In this document: positions 1 through 7,635 of the stretch, piece after piece
Numbering within the stretch: position 1 is the stretch's first letter
How the letters are laid out: each line of letters starts with the position of its first letter
Origin: DAOSEC01 sp035362935
GTDB taxonomy: Bacteria > Bacillota_I > Bacilli_A > ML615J-28 > CAG-313
DNA: 48,161 nt
Reading direction: 5' to 3'
Assembly (NCBI GenBank): GCA_035362935.1
Contig: DAOSEC010000015.1
Span: 1-48,161, forward strand
The notes under the pieces: generated by a model
What the model saw: the letters and a program-made list of their open reading frames with translations, nothing else
Databases searched by the model: none
Told to the model about the DNA's origin: nothing
Translations under genes and position numbers: made by a program

Positions 1-54
1 TTTTCCACTAGCGGATCTTTGACTCTTTTTAAATGTGTATTTGTCTACAGTCTG

Positions 55-72
55 ACACCTCAAAAGAGGTGT
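55..72 (-). other. Hairpin directly after the acyltransferase stop
   Basis: A perfect 7-bp inverted repeat, ACACCTC at 55-61 and GAGGTGT at 66-72, encloses an AAAA loop. It abuts the stop codon of the minus-strand gene. No T-run follows on the minus strand, so it is a poor intrinsic terminator. It may instead protect the 3' end or belong to whatever lies beyond the window edge. Positions 1-54 show nothing else recognisable. Confidence 0.4.
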
Positions 73-1305
73 TTATAATCCCAAATAAGAGTAAGGTTCT
101 TTTGTCTTCAAACTTTTTACAATTTGAAATGCCACTAAGTATTTATATGCACTTCTTCTTTTTGGTCCACGGAGAATAATTGTTCTACCATCTAGTGTAT
201 AAATGAGCAATTGATTCTTATCTTGCATCGCAACTTCAGCGATCTCTTCTATTTTAAATCTCCATGTTTCATCGGAAAACTCCAGCTTCATTTCGTTTTT
301 TGTCATCGAGAAGGTTGCATCTCCATAACGCTTCTTCCATCTAGCTTTGTCTGTCGTAAGCATTTCCCTAACATCTTCAACCGTTGGAACAAAGAGTACT
401 TCATCGTCTGGATATGCTTTGATGATTGATGCAGCAACTGGTTTTTGCCAATTATCCCAATCGATCACTGTCTTGATGTTTTCAAGTGCATCATTAAAAA
501 ATCCATATTGGTCTAACTGCACTTCTAAACTACAACTACGACATAAAATATGATCATCAACCGAGTAAATCGCATCAAGTGAACGACACTTTGGACACAC
601 AAACAATGCTCGTTCAATGTAATGTGCAGGTTGCTTTGACTTATATTTCACTGGATTCTTGATTTGTTCGTCATAGGCATTGATGTATAAGGATTGATAA
701 AGTTTATCATACAGTTCATCGTCATTGATATCTTTATAATCATCATAATACCATACTTCATTCACACGACCATAGGATTTCCCTCGTCTTAGCTTATCTC
801 CCCATCTTGGGTTTGATAAGTAAAGCCCATAAGCATGGTGAATCACAACAGGTATTTTTAATAACTTAATTAATTTAACAATCGATTTTGGCATGTGCAC
901 GGTCTCACCAATGTTGGTTGCATTGCCTTCTGGGTAAATTCCGATCCATCCACCTTCTTTGACAATCGATAGAATCTGTTTGGTGGTTCCTAAATCCGAT
1001 CTAGACTTTGATTTTGGAATCGGTGCGACCAAATACTCAACAATCTTTGAAGCATAAGGAATGCCAAATAATTGTTCGGTAGCTACAAAATAAATTGGTT
1101 TTGTAAAACTACAAGCAAGCATAAATGGATCTAAGTTAATCGCATGGTTTCCTAGAATCAAATGAGGTCCTTTCACTGCGGGACGATATTTAATCGCATT
1201 GTAATTGTATCGAATCTTTAAAAAAATCTTAAATATTGGTCTTAAGAACGCATATACCACTTTATGTCGAAACTTGACATATGTTTTCTTTTTTTGTTTC
1301 TTCAT
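73..1305 (-). CDS. PlsC-type 1-acyl-glycerol-3-phosphate acyltransferase with C-terminal zinc ribbon
   Basis: This is a lysophospholipid acyltransferase-like protein of 410 aa, expected to transfer an acyl chain to lysophosphatidate or a related lipid at the inner membrane face. The HX4D catalytic motif is at His54-Asp59 (NHAINLD) and the substrate motif YPEGN lies at 124-128. The basic N-terminus and a hydrophobic stretch near 16-31 fit membrane association. The family core is about 200-250 aa. Here a C-terminal extension carries a zinc ribbon (Cys237, Cys240, Cys255, Cys258) and a roughly 100-residue tail of unknown role. The ATG start is supported by GGAGGG eight bases upstream. dinB lies just upstream, and this gene has its own TATAAT. 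The acyltransferase class is clear; the exact substrate and the role of the zinc-ribbon tail are not. Confidence 0.88.
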   Translation of the reverse strand: MKKQKKKTYVKFRHKVVYAFLRPIFKIFLKIRYNYNAIKYRPAVKGPHLILGNHAINLDPFMLACSFTKPIYFVATEQLFGIPYASKIVEYLVAPIPKSKSRSDLGTTKQILSIVKEGGWIGIYPEGNATNIGETVHMPKSIVKLIKLLKIPVVIHHAYGLYLSNPRWGDKLRRGKSYGRVNEVWYYDDYKDINDDELYDKLYQSLYINAYDEQIKNPVKYKSKQPAHYIERALFVCPKCRSLDAIYSVDDHILCRSCSLEVQLDQYGFFNDALENIKTVIDWDNWQKPVAASIIKAYPDDEVLFVPTVEDVREMLTTDKARWKKRYGDATFSMTKNEMKLEFSDETWRFKIEEIAEVAMQDKNQLLIYTLDGRTIILRGPKRRSAYKYLVAFQIVKSLKTKEPYSYLGL

Positions 1306-1336
1306 GTTTCATACCCTCCATGATGACTTCTTCTTT

Positions 1337-1342
1337 ATTATA
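1337..1342 (-). promoter_or_regulatory. -10 element for the acyltransferase gene
   Basis: TATAAT on the minus strand lies about 30 bases ahead of the ATG. The -35 region is poor: the best match at 17-bp spacing is ATCTTT. No terminator separates it from dinB, so readthrough from dinB is also possible. Confidence 0.45.
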
Positions 1343-1374
1343 CTATACTCTTCTTATGAAAAGATATGATTTCT

Positions 1375-2610
1375 TTATTCTTTGTCATATTTGTCAAACC
1401 CACGTTTGATTTTCACGCCACGAGCAATGATGTCTTTCCCAAATTGATTTTGGAGACCATGGATTAGTTCGTAAACACTATTTTCCTTCTCACTAACGGA
1501 TAAGGTGTCAAATAAACTAAGTTGAACTACTTCTTCACTCGAAGAAATCAGTTTGCTACAAGCAACTCCAAGTAATCTTACCCCAAAGGTATCATCATAA
1601 AACTCATCAAACAAATCTTCAATCACTTGATAAAGTGCATTGGAATCATTGATGGCCACTTCTAAACTTCGAGCTCTTGTAATCGATTGAAAGGTGTTGT
1701 ATTTGATTTGGAGTGTCACTGTATTGGCTTTTAACTCCTTCTTTTGTAACCGGTTTGATACTGTATTACAAAGAACCTTTAATCCCATCTTAGCTAAGTT
1801 GCTTTCATAGATATCAGAATCAAAGGTATGAGAATTGCTTACCGAGAGCACTTCATCAAATTTAGACGATTCTACCACAGAATCATCTTGACCAATGCTT
1901 CGTTCTTTCAAATAGGTTGCATTGTTTTTTCCAACAACATCTTGTAACACTTCAAGTTTTGGGTAGTTTGCTAAATCACCAATCGTTTTAATCCCCAAAT
2001 CAACGAGCTTTGGGTAAGTCTTTTTCCCAACTCCAGGCATTGCTTCAATCGGAAGTGGCCAAAGCTTTTGTTCAACTTCACGTTTTCTAAGCACAGTGAT
2101 TCCAAGTGGTTTTTTCATATCTGATGCAATTTTTGCTAAAAACTTATTTGGTCCAATTCCTATGCTACAAGGGAGTTTGTATCGTTCAAGCAGTGTTTTT
2201 TGAATCTCACTCGCTAATTTCATGATTTCATGTTCTAACTCATGTGGTACAGTACTTGCAAATTTGGAAGTAACATCTAAATATCCTTCGTCAATGCTAG
2301 CTGGTTCTAGTTCTGTTGTTATCGATGCCAAATACTCAAAGAACAAACGCGAGTAATGATTATATAGTGACATATTCGAATCGACAATGACAAGATATGG
2401 GCAGAGTCTCATTGCTTCTTGTACACGCATCGCACTACGAATTCCAAACTTACGCGCTTCGTAACTTGCTGTTAGGATAATCCCTCTCCGTTTTGATTCA
2501 GGTGCAACCACCACGGGTTTTCCTGCCAAATCTGGATTATCTGCGATTTCACAACTGGCAAAAAACGCATTTAAATCGATGTGAAAAATTATTTTACCAA
2601 TTGGTTTCAT
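1375..2610 (-). CDS. dinB: DNA polymerase IV (Y-family translesion polymerase)
   Basis: An error-prone Y-family polymerase that copies past damaged bases without proofreading. The palm motif HIDLNAFFASCE sits at the N-terminus, YEARKFGIRSAM follows, and the catalytic SIDEGYLD motif is present. The helix-hairpin-helix region reads MPGVGKKTYPKL, and the little-finger domain fills the C-terminal third. The length of 411 aa is normal. An upstream in-frame ATG at 2649 would add 13 residues, but it lacks a ribosome site and falls at the predicted transcription start. The ATG at 2610 has AAAGGGA about seven bases upstream and gives the usual short N-terminus. No CGAAC-N4-GTTCG SOS box was found in its promoter region. 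A beta-clamp binding peptide, QLSLF, appears near the C-terminus. Confidence 0.95.
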   Translation of the reverse strand: MKPIGKIIFHIDLNAFFASCEIADNPDLAGKPVVVAPESKRRGIILTASYEARKFGIRSAMRVQEAMRLCPYLVIVDSNMSLYNHYSRLFFEYLASITTELEPASIDEGYLDVTSKFASTVPHELEHEIMKLASEIQKTLLERYKLPCSIGIGPNKFLAKIASDMKKPLGITVLRKREVEQKLWPLPIEAMPGVGKKTYPKLVDLGIKTIGDLANYPKLEVLQDVVGKNNATYLKERSIGQDDSVVESSKFDEVLSVSNSHTFDSDIYESNLAKMGLKVLCNTVSNRLQKKELKANTVTLQIKYNTFQSITRARSLEVAINDSNALYQVIEDLFDEFYDDTFGVRLLGVACSKLISSSEEVVQLSLFDTLSVSEKENSVYELIHGLQNQFGKDIIARGVKIKRGFDKYDKE

Positions 2611-2657
2611 TCCTAGATCCCTTTCTTTCCAAAAAATATAAAAATGCAATTCATCAT

Positions 2658-2685
2658 TTTATAATTATTTATAATTATTTTTCAA
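2658..2685 (-). promoter_or_regulatory. Promoter of dinB
   Basis: Minus-strand TTGAAA at 2685-2680, a 16-bp spacer and TATAAA at 2663-2658. The expected start of transcription is near 2650, which leaves a leader of about 40 bases to the ATG at 2610. The spacer is a direct repeat of ATAATTATTT. Confidence 0.55.
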
Positions 2686-2703
2686 ATTCAAGAATTGTCT
2701 TTC

Positions 2704-2732
2704 TTGCGTTTTGAAACAAACTGTGCTATAAT
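2704..2732 (+). promoter_or_regulatory. Promoter of the small membrane protein gene
   Basis: TTGCGT at 2704-2709, a 17-bp spacer, then an extended -10 TGCTATAAT ending at 2732. It is divergent from the dinB promoter and 40 bases ahead of the coding region. Confidence 0.65.
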
Positions 2733-2774
2733 ACTGTAAGTATCATTTATTATAGCATAATTGAGGTGAAAAAC

Positions 2775-2987
2775 GTGAATAAAGATGTGAAAAAACAAAA
2801 TCAAGTGAAAAAAGACAAATTTATCGAAACTCGTGTACGCAGTGATAATTCAAAAGAAGTTATCATTAAAAAAAGTCCAATGGAAACAACATGGGGTAAA
2901 ATTCTATTAGGTGTCATCTTAGTTGGATTTGTATTATTACCAGTAGCCAGTTTAATCTGGTTAATCATTGAAGCTGTCTCAAGATAA
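2775..2987 (+). CDS. Small basic single-span membrane protein, function unknown
   Basis: A 70-residue protein with a lysine-rich hydrophilic N-terminal half (about residues 1-38) and one strongly hydrophobic span (about 43-66, GKILLGVILVGFVLLPVASL onward) that ends in a short basic tail. The start is set by GAGGTG followed by six bases and a GTG at 2775. The longer reading from GTG 2766 would begin inside the ribosome site. The gene has its own extended -10 promoter and a clean intrinsic terminator, and it stands alone among minus-strand genes. These signals, not homology, are why it is called real. No family was recognised. The likely topology is a single-span anchor with a charged cytoplasmic face. 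Confidence 0.75.
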   Translation: MNKDVKKQNQVKKDKFIETRVRSDNSKEVIIKKSPMETTWGKILLGVILVGFVLLPVASLIWLIIEAVSR

Positions 2988-3000
2988 TCGAAATACATCA

Positions 3001-3029
3001 AAGGCTCAAGATTCCCTTGAGCCTTTTTT
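3001..3029 (+). terminator. Intrinsic terminator of the small membrane protein gene
   Basis: A 10-bp perfect stem (AAGGCTCAAG 3001-3010, CTTGAGCCTT 3016-3025) with a 5-base loop and a T-run to 3029. It touches the stop codon of the convergent recN gene. On the minus strand only three T follow the stem, so it is weaker in that direction. Confidence 0.85.
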
Positions 3030-4703
3030 CTATTTCTTTAGAATCAATTCTTTTGCTAATGCAATTGAGGTTTCACTAATCGCATCGTTTGAAATCATCG
3101 AAGCAATTTCTAAGACTTTCTCATCGGTTGATAGTTCTAATACTTTCGTAATCGTTCTACCATCCACAAATACCTTCGATATTTTAATGTGCTGATCCGA
3201 TACCGCAGCTACTTGAGGTAAGTGGGTAATGCATAAGACTTGCGTCGTGTTGCTAATCTCATAGAGCTTATTCGCAATTGAGTAAGCAACATTTCCACTT
3301 ACACCAGAATCAATTTCATCAAAAATCATCGTAGACAATCCATAATTTTTCGATAAAATCGTCTTTAGTGCTAGCATAATTCGTGACATTTCCCCACCAG
3401 ATGCTGTTTTGGATAGTTCTTTTAATGGTTCTCCAACATTAAGGGAAATATAAAAGTTAATCGCATCGATCCCATTTGATAAAAAGATCGAGCTATCCAT
3501 TGGGTTTTGAAAACTCACTTGTGCAAACCGAATTTCAAATTGCGTTTTCGGAAGTTGCAAATCGATCAAGTTTTCTTTGATTCTAGCTTCGAGTTCTTTT
3601 GCTAATTTCTTACGGTGATTGGATAACTCAACCGCGATACCTTTGGTCTCTTGGTAGAGTCGTAGCACTTCTGTCTTCTTATCTTCAATCACTTCATCGT
3701 AATGATCAATCACATGAACCTTTGTCTTTAGTTCTTCTACATAAGATAAGAGTTCTACAATTGATTTTTTATGTTTACGCTTTAAATCCGATAAAAACGC
3801 TAATCTTCCATTGAGATCATCTAATCTAGCAGGGTCAAATTCCAGTGAGTTTAAATCATACGATAGGGTTGTCACCAAATCATCAATTTGATAATAACTA
3901 TCTTCAACAATTCTTGCGTAGGTTTCGTACTTTGAATCTATTTTCGATAGTTTTTCCAAAGCAACTTTGGCCAAATAGAGTTGATTGACGGTATTTTGTT
4001 CACTTAGGAGTTCGACCGATTCATGCATATGTTGATGAATGGCTTCAAAATTGTTCAAAAATTTGATTTCTTGTAACAATTGTTCTTCTTCGGTTTCCTT
4101 TAATTCTGCTTTTTCTAGCTCTTGGATTTGAAACTTAATGTATTCTGCTTGTTCAATGTCTTTGGTTTTCGAGTTCACCAAATCATGATACTCTCTTAAC
4201 ATCGAGCGATATGCTCTTAAACTAACTTTATACTGTTCCATTAACGCGATTGATTGATAATCATCAATAAACGATAAGTAGTTTTTATGGTCAAATAGTT
4301 TTTTTGTATCGAGTTGGGTGTGGATGTCAGCGAGACGACTAGCAATTTCTAACACTTGATTTAATGTTACCATGCTTCCGTTGATCCGGCTGACGCTTTT
4401 TCCTGATGCTTGAATTTCTCGTTTGATGATGAGGGTAGAATCATTCGGTTCAATGCCAAACTCTTCTAACAATTCTTCAATGGCTTGACTTTGGTAATAA
4501 AACACACCTTCAATGGTTGCTTTGTCTTCCCCATAACGAACCATTTCACTCGATGCTCGTTCGCCCAAAAGCAAACTGATCGCATCAATAATGAGTGATT
4601 TTCCTGCTCCGGTTTCCCCAGTTAATACGGTCATCCCCGTCTTAAAATCAATCGTTATGTTATCTATGATGGCATAATTTTTAACAGATAGGGTAGCTAA
4701 CAC
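3030..4703 (-). CDS. recN: DNA repair protein RecN
   Basis: An SMC-like ATPase that acts early at double-strand breaks. The Walker A motif GETGAGKS is near the N-terminus, followed by a long coiled-coil-rich middle. The ABC-type signature TASGGEMSRIMLAL and Walker B STMIFDEIDSGVSG are in the C-terminal third. At 557 aa it has the usual length. The frame extends to a GTG at 4712, but AGGTG lies six bases before a GTG at 4703. That start gives MLATLSVKNYAIID, the normal RecN N-terminus (family pattern MLxxLxIxNxAIIxx), so 4703 is chosen. It is the last gene of the nusB-xseA-xseB-ispA-dxs operon. In many Firmicutes tlyA and argR lie between dxs and recN; both are absent here. Confidence 0.95.
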   Translation of the reverse strand: MLATLSVKNYAIIDNITIDFKTGMTVLTGETGAGKSLIIDAISLLLGERASSEMVRYGEDKATIEGVFYYQSQAIEELLEEFGIEPNDSTLIIKREIQASGKSVSRINGSMVTLNQVLEIASRLADIHTQLDTKKLFDHKNYLSFIDDYQSIALMEQYKVSLRAYRSMLREYHDLVNSKTKDIEQAEYIKFQIQELEKAELKETEEEQLLQEIKFLNNFEAIHQHMHESVELLSEQNTVNQLYLAKVALEKLSKIDSKYETYARIVEDSYYQIDDLVTTLSYDLNSLEFDPARLDDLNGRLAFLSDLKRKHKKSIVELLSYVEELKTKVHVIDHYDEVIEDKKTEVLRLYQETKGIAVELSNHRKKLAKELEARIKENLIDLQLPKTQFEIRFAQVSFQNPMDSSIFLSNGIDAINFYISLNVGEPLKELSKTASGGEMSRIMLALKTILSKNYGLSTMIFDEIDSGVSGNVAYSIANKLYEISNTTQVLCITHLPQVAAVSDQHIKISKVFVDGRTITKVLELSTDEKVLEIASMISNDAISETSIALAKELILKK

Positions 4704-4712
4704 GTATTTCAC

Positions 4713-6542
4713 CTACTTATTTAACTCTTTTTTCAAAGCCTCTATACTTATATTATACTTCTGTTTTAACTCAATTACTTTTCCATGTTCAACAAATTGA
4801 TCACAAATCGCAATCATCTTCAACCGGATCACTTGATCAACAGAACTTGCATATTCTAAGATCGAACTTCCTAACGAAGAAATTGCTTGTGTTTCTTCGT
4901 AGGTAATCACTTTTACATTGGATGCAATCAATTGATCAATAACAGATGTATCAATTGGTTTGATAAATCTTGCATTGATTAACCCAACTCCATCAAAAGA
5001 TTCGTTTTGGAGGAAGGTTTCAACTTCAGATACATTTGTCCCGTAAGTAATGATTGCAGTATGGGTAAATGGTTTGATTATTTTCCATGTACCAAGTTTG
5101 ATCTCTTCTTTTACAAAAGGAGTGTCTAAAATTGTCCCCTTTGGATACCGAATCGCGATTGGACCACGATAGGATTCCAACCCAAACTCAAGTAAGTTCT
5201 TGGTTTCGTTGGCATCTTTTCCCATGCAAATCGCAAAATTAGGTAAACTGCGCATCAAACTAATGTCAAACAATCCTTGATGGGTATCTCCATCGGCTTC
5301 TACAATTCCACTTCGGTCAATGCCAAATACAACATGACTGTTGATTCTCGCAACATCATGGTTGATTTGATCATACGCCCGTTGTAAAAACGTGGAATAA
5401 ATCGATAAAAATGGCTTCATGCCATTTAAGGCCATACTAGAGGCAAGTGTAACTGCGTTTGACTCCGCGATTCCAACATCAATCAATTGATTTGGAAGTT
5501 CTTTTTCAAACTGTAGTAGTCCGCTTCCAACAATCATCGCTGGTGTAATCGCAACTATTCTTTCATCTTTCTTCGCTTTTTCCAAGACAAAATTTCCTAC
5601 TAATTCTGAAAAACTGACCATTCCCTCAGGAGTGGTTTTCTTCGGAAGTCCGGTTGATAGATCAAATGGTCCAACGCCATGCCATTTTCCTGTTGCGTCA
5701 TTTTCTGCCAAAGGATACCCCTTACCTTTGGTTGTTTTGATGTGTAACACAATCGAACGATCGCTTTTTTTCGCATATTCTAAATAAGCAACCATCTCTT
5801 TCATGTTATGACCATTGATACCAGTAAAGTATTTAAATCCAAGTGATTCAAATATATTACCGCCAAATAAAAACGATTTTAAGGATTCACGAAAACGATG
5901 CAACCGAATATCGATAAATTTTGGTGTCATATGACGTAGTAATCGGTAAGATCTTCGAATTCTCATCTTATTAAATGCTTTTGAAATCGCACCGACGTTT
6001 TTCGATATTGACATACCATTGTCATTGATAATAATAATTACTTTATATTTTGGATTTTGTCCTAAAAAATTAAGTGCTTCAAAGGCCATTCCGTTCGCAA
6101 CAGCCGCATCCCCTATCACAGCAACCACTTCTCCAATGGACTCATGTAACAATTCCTTGCTTACAGAAAATCCTGCGGCTGCGGAAATGCTAGTAGAGGA
6201 GTGTCCTGCCTCAAATGCATCATGGATGCTTTCACTCATTTTTTGAAATCCACTGAGACCACCAAGTTGTCGCAGTTTAGCAAATCCATTGGCACGTCCT
6301 GTGATGATTTTATGAGCATAGGTTTGATGTCCGACATCAAAGATAATCTTGTCACGCGGAGAATCAAAGACCTTATGTAGGGCTAATGTTAGCTCAACCA
6401 CTCCTAAATTTGGAGATAAATGCCCACCTGTGGTGCTCACCTGTTCTAAGATATAAGACCTAATGTCGCGAGCGAGCTCTTCTAATTCAGGGTAACTTAA
6501 GTTTTTGACAAACTCAGGTCCTTGAATGCTTTTAATGTCCAT
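4713..6542 (-). CDS. dxs: 1-deoxy-D-xylulose-5-phosphate synthase
   Basis: A thiamin-diphosphate enzyme that joins pyruvate and glyceraldehyde 3-phosphate, the first step of the MEP isoprenoid route. The length of 609 aa fits the family. His72 lies in DVGHQTYAHK, the cofactor region is GDAAVANGMAFEALN with IINDNGMSIS (144-180), and KWHGVGPFD is at about 286-294. The transketolase-type Glu360 sits in DVGIAESNAV, and DRSG 409-412 precedes GDTHQG. Two departures from the common consensus are visible: GDG is GDA at 144-146, and the usual Glu-Gln-His after IA is Glu-Ser-Asn. The start overlaps the stop of ispA, which supports translational coupling. The stop directly abuts the recN ribosome site. 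Dxs is the best call, but a divergent substrate preference cannot be excluded. Confidence 0.9.
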   Translation of the reverse strand: MDIKSIQGPEFVKNLSYPELEELARDIRSYILEQVSTTGGHLSPNLGVVELTLALHKVFDSPRDKIIFDVGHQTYAHKIITGRANGFAKLRQLGGLSGFQKMSESIHDAFEAGHSSTSISAAAGFSVSKELLHESIGEVVAVIGDAAVANGMAFEALNFLGQNPKYKVIIIINDNGMSISKNVGAISKAFNKMRIRRSYRLLRHMTPKFIDIRLHRFRESLKSFLFGGNIFESLGFKYFTGINGHNMKEMVAYLEYAKKSDRSIVLHIKTTKGKGYPLAENDATGKWHGVGPFDLSTGLPKKTTPEGMVSFSELVGNFVLEKAKKDERIVAITPAMIVGSGLLQFEKELPNQLIDVGIAESNAVTLASSMALNGMKPFLSIYSTFLQRAYDQINHDVARINSHVVFGIDRSGIVEADGDTHQGLFDISLMRSLPNFAICMGKDANETKNLLEFGLESYRGPIAIRYPKGTILDTPFVKEEIKLGTWKIIKPFTHTAIITYGTNVSEVETFLQNESFDGVGLINARFIKPIDTSVIDQLIASNVKVITYEETQAISSLGSSILEYASSVDQVIRLKMIAICDQFVEHGKVIELKQKYNISIEALKKELNK

Positions 6543-7411
6543 TATTTTAATCCTTCTTCAACAAAGTAATGTAATTTTGAATTTGTTCCAAAGTGTTTTG
6601 CGATTAAATCCAGCGCAGCTTTGGCATTGGATGCTAACATTTCTTGTGAGCGTTCTAATCCAAACATCTTAGGATAGGTTGTTTTGTCTTTTGCTAAATC
6701 GCTTTTGACATCTTTTCCAAGATCTTTTGATGTAAGCATCAAGTCTGAGATATCGTCTTTGATTTGGAACGCTAAACCGATGTGGTAAGCGATTTGTTTG
6801 ATGTCTTGCCTTACATCTTCCTTCGCATTTGCGATAATCGCAGCAGAAAGCATGGCTGCTTCAATCAAAGCACCTGTTTTACCCAAATGTATTTTTTCTA
6901 ATGTTTCAATGTTTAAATCGTCGCGATCTTCATTTTCCGATAAAATATCCAACGATTGTCCACCAACCATACCATTAGCTCCTGCATTTTTGCTAATGAG
7001 TTGGACTAAAAGAACAACTGTTTTTGGATCTAGGTTGGCATTTGATAATACCGAAAAGGCTTCGGTTAACAATCCATCTCCAGCCAATATCGCTTGAGCT
7101 TCCCCATAAATCGCATGGTTCACAACTTTACCTCTGCGGTAATGTGCGTTATCTAATGCTGGTAAGTCATCATGAATGAGTCCATAGGCATGGATCATTT
7201 CAATTGCACATGCAACATCAATGCCGTCTTCTTCTTTGTGTGATAAATCCGAAAGGGTCGCAATCAAAAGCGAAGGACGAAATAACTTCCCTGGATTAAG
7301 AAGTGTATATTGCATCGCAATCTTTAAAATGTTGGAATATTGGTATCCTTCTGAGAGTTCAACCAAACGCTTTGTTATGGTACGTTTCATTTCATCAAAA
7401 TATTGTTTCAT
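6542..7411 (-). CDS. ispA: Farnesyl/geranyl diphosphate synthase (polyprenyl synthetase family)
   Basis: Condenses isopentenyl diphosphate with allylic diphosphates to make short-chain prenyl diphosphates in the cytosol. The first aspartate-rich motif is HDDLPALDN, preceded by GLIHDD, and the second is DDISDLM. GKLFRPSLL and GDGLLTEAF are also typical. The length of 289 aa matches IspA. A GGGAGG ribosome site stands nine bases before the ATG. It overlaps dxs by one base, so consecutive isoprenoid steps are encoded together. The chain length cannot be fixed by eye; residues just before the first DDxxD suggest a short-chain (C10-C15) product. Confidence 0.93.
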   Translation of the reverse strand: MKQYFDEMKRTITKRLVELSEGYQYSNILKIAMQYTLLNPGKLFRPSLLIATLSDLSHKEEDGIDVACAIEMIHAYGLIHDDLPALDNAHYRRGKVVNHAIYGEAQAILAGDGLLTEAFSVLSNANLDPKTVVLLVQLISKNAGANGMVGGQSLDILSENEDRDDLNIETLEKIHLGKTGALIEAAMLSAAIIANAKEDVRQDIKQIAYHIGLAFQIKDDISDLMLTSKDLGKDVKSDLAKDKTTYPKMFGLERSQEMLASNAKAALDLIAKHFGTNSKLHYFVEEGLK

Positions 7412-7425
7412 GTCTAAGATCCTCC

Positions 7426-7635
7426 CTATGCTTTTAAAGGCGTTTCGCCAGATTCGTTCATTTTCACAGCTACAACTTGTTTTGCTTCTTCGAGTCGTTT
7501 TTTACATTCGACTGATAACGCAATTCCTTTTTGATATTTTTCAACCGAATCCTCTAAGGATAAGGCTCCACTTTCCAATTCTTTCACAATGTCACTTAAT
7601 TCATTCAATAGCGTTTCAAATGATTTCTTTTCCAT
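7426..7635 (-). CDS. xseB: Exodeoxyribonuclease VII small subunit
   Basis: A 69-residue helical protein that assembles with XseA into the single-strand-specific exonuclease VII. The family signature is clear: SFETLLNELSDIVKELESG followed by LSLEDSVEKYQKGI and ending in a second helix with CKKRLEEAKQ. The ATG lies 20 bases inside the end of xseA, an overlap that fits fixed-ratio expression of the two subunits. It is followed by the ispA ribosome site. Length and motif order are normal. Confidence 0.93.
   Translation of the reverse strand: MEKKSFETLLNELSDIVKELESGALSLEDSVEKYQKGIALSVECKKRLEEAKQVVAVKMNESGETPLKA

Noticed and set aside
1..72. Open frames on both strands in the first 72 bases as a truncated gene end
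   Set aside because: Too short to judge; neither translation resembles a family and no start or stop signal supports either.
2661..2680. Direct repeat ATAATTATTT as a regulator site
   Set aside because: It fills the spacer of the dinB promoter and is simple AT sequence; nothing else suggests an operator.
2493..2714. A plus-strand frame opposite the dinB 5' end
   Set aside because: Antisense to the conserved dinB start and promoter; no ribosome site or family.
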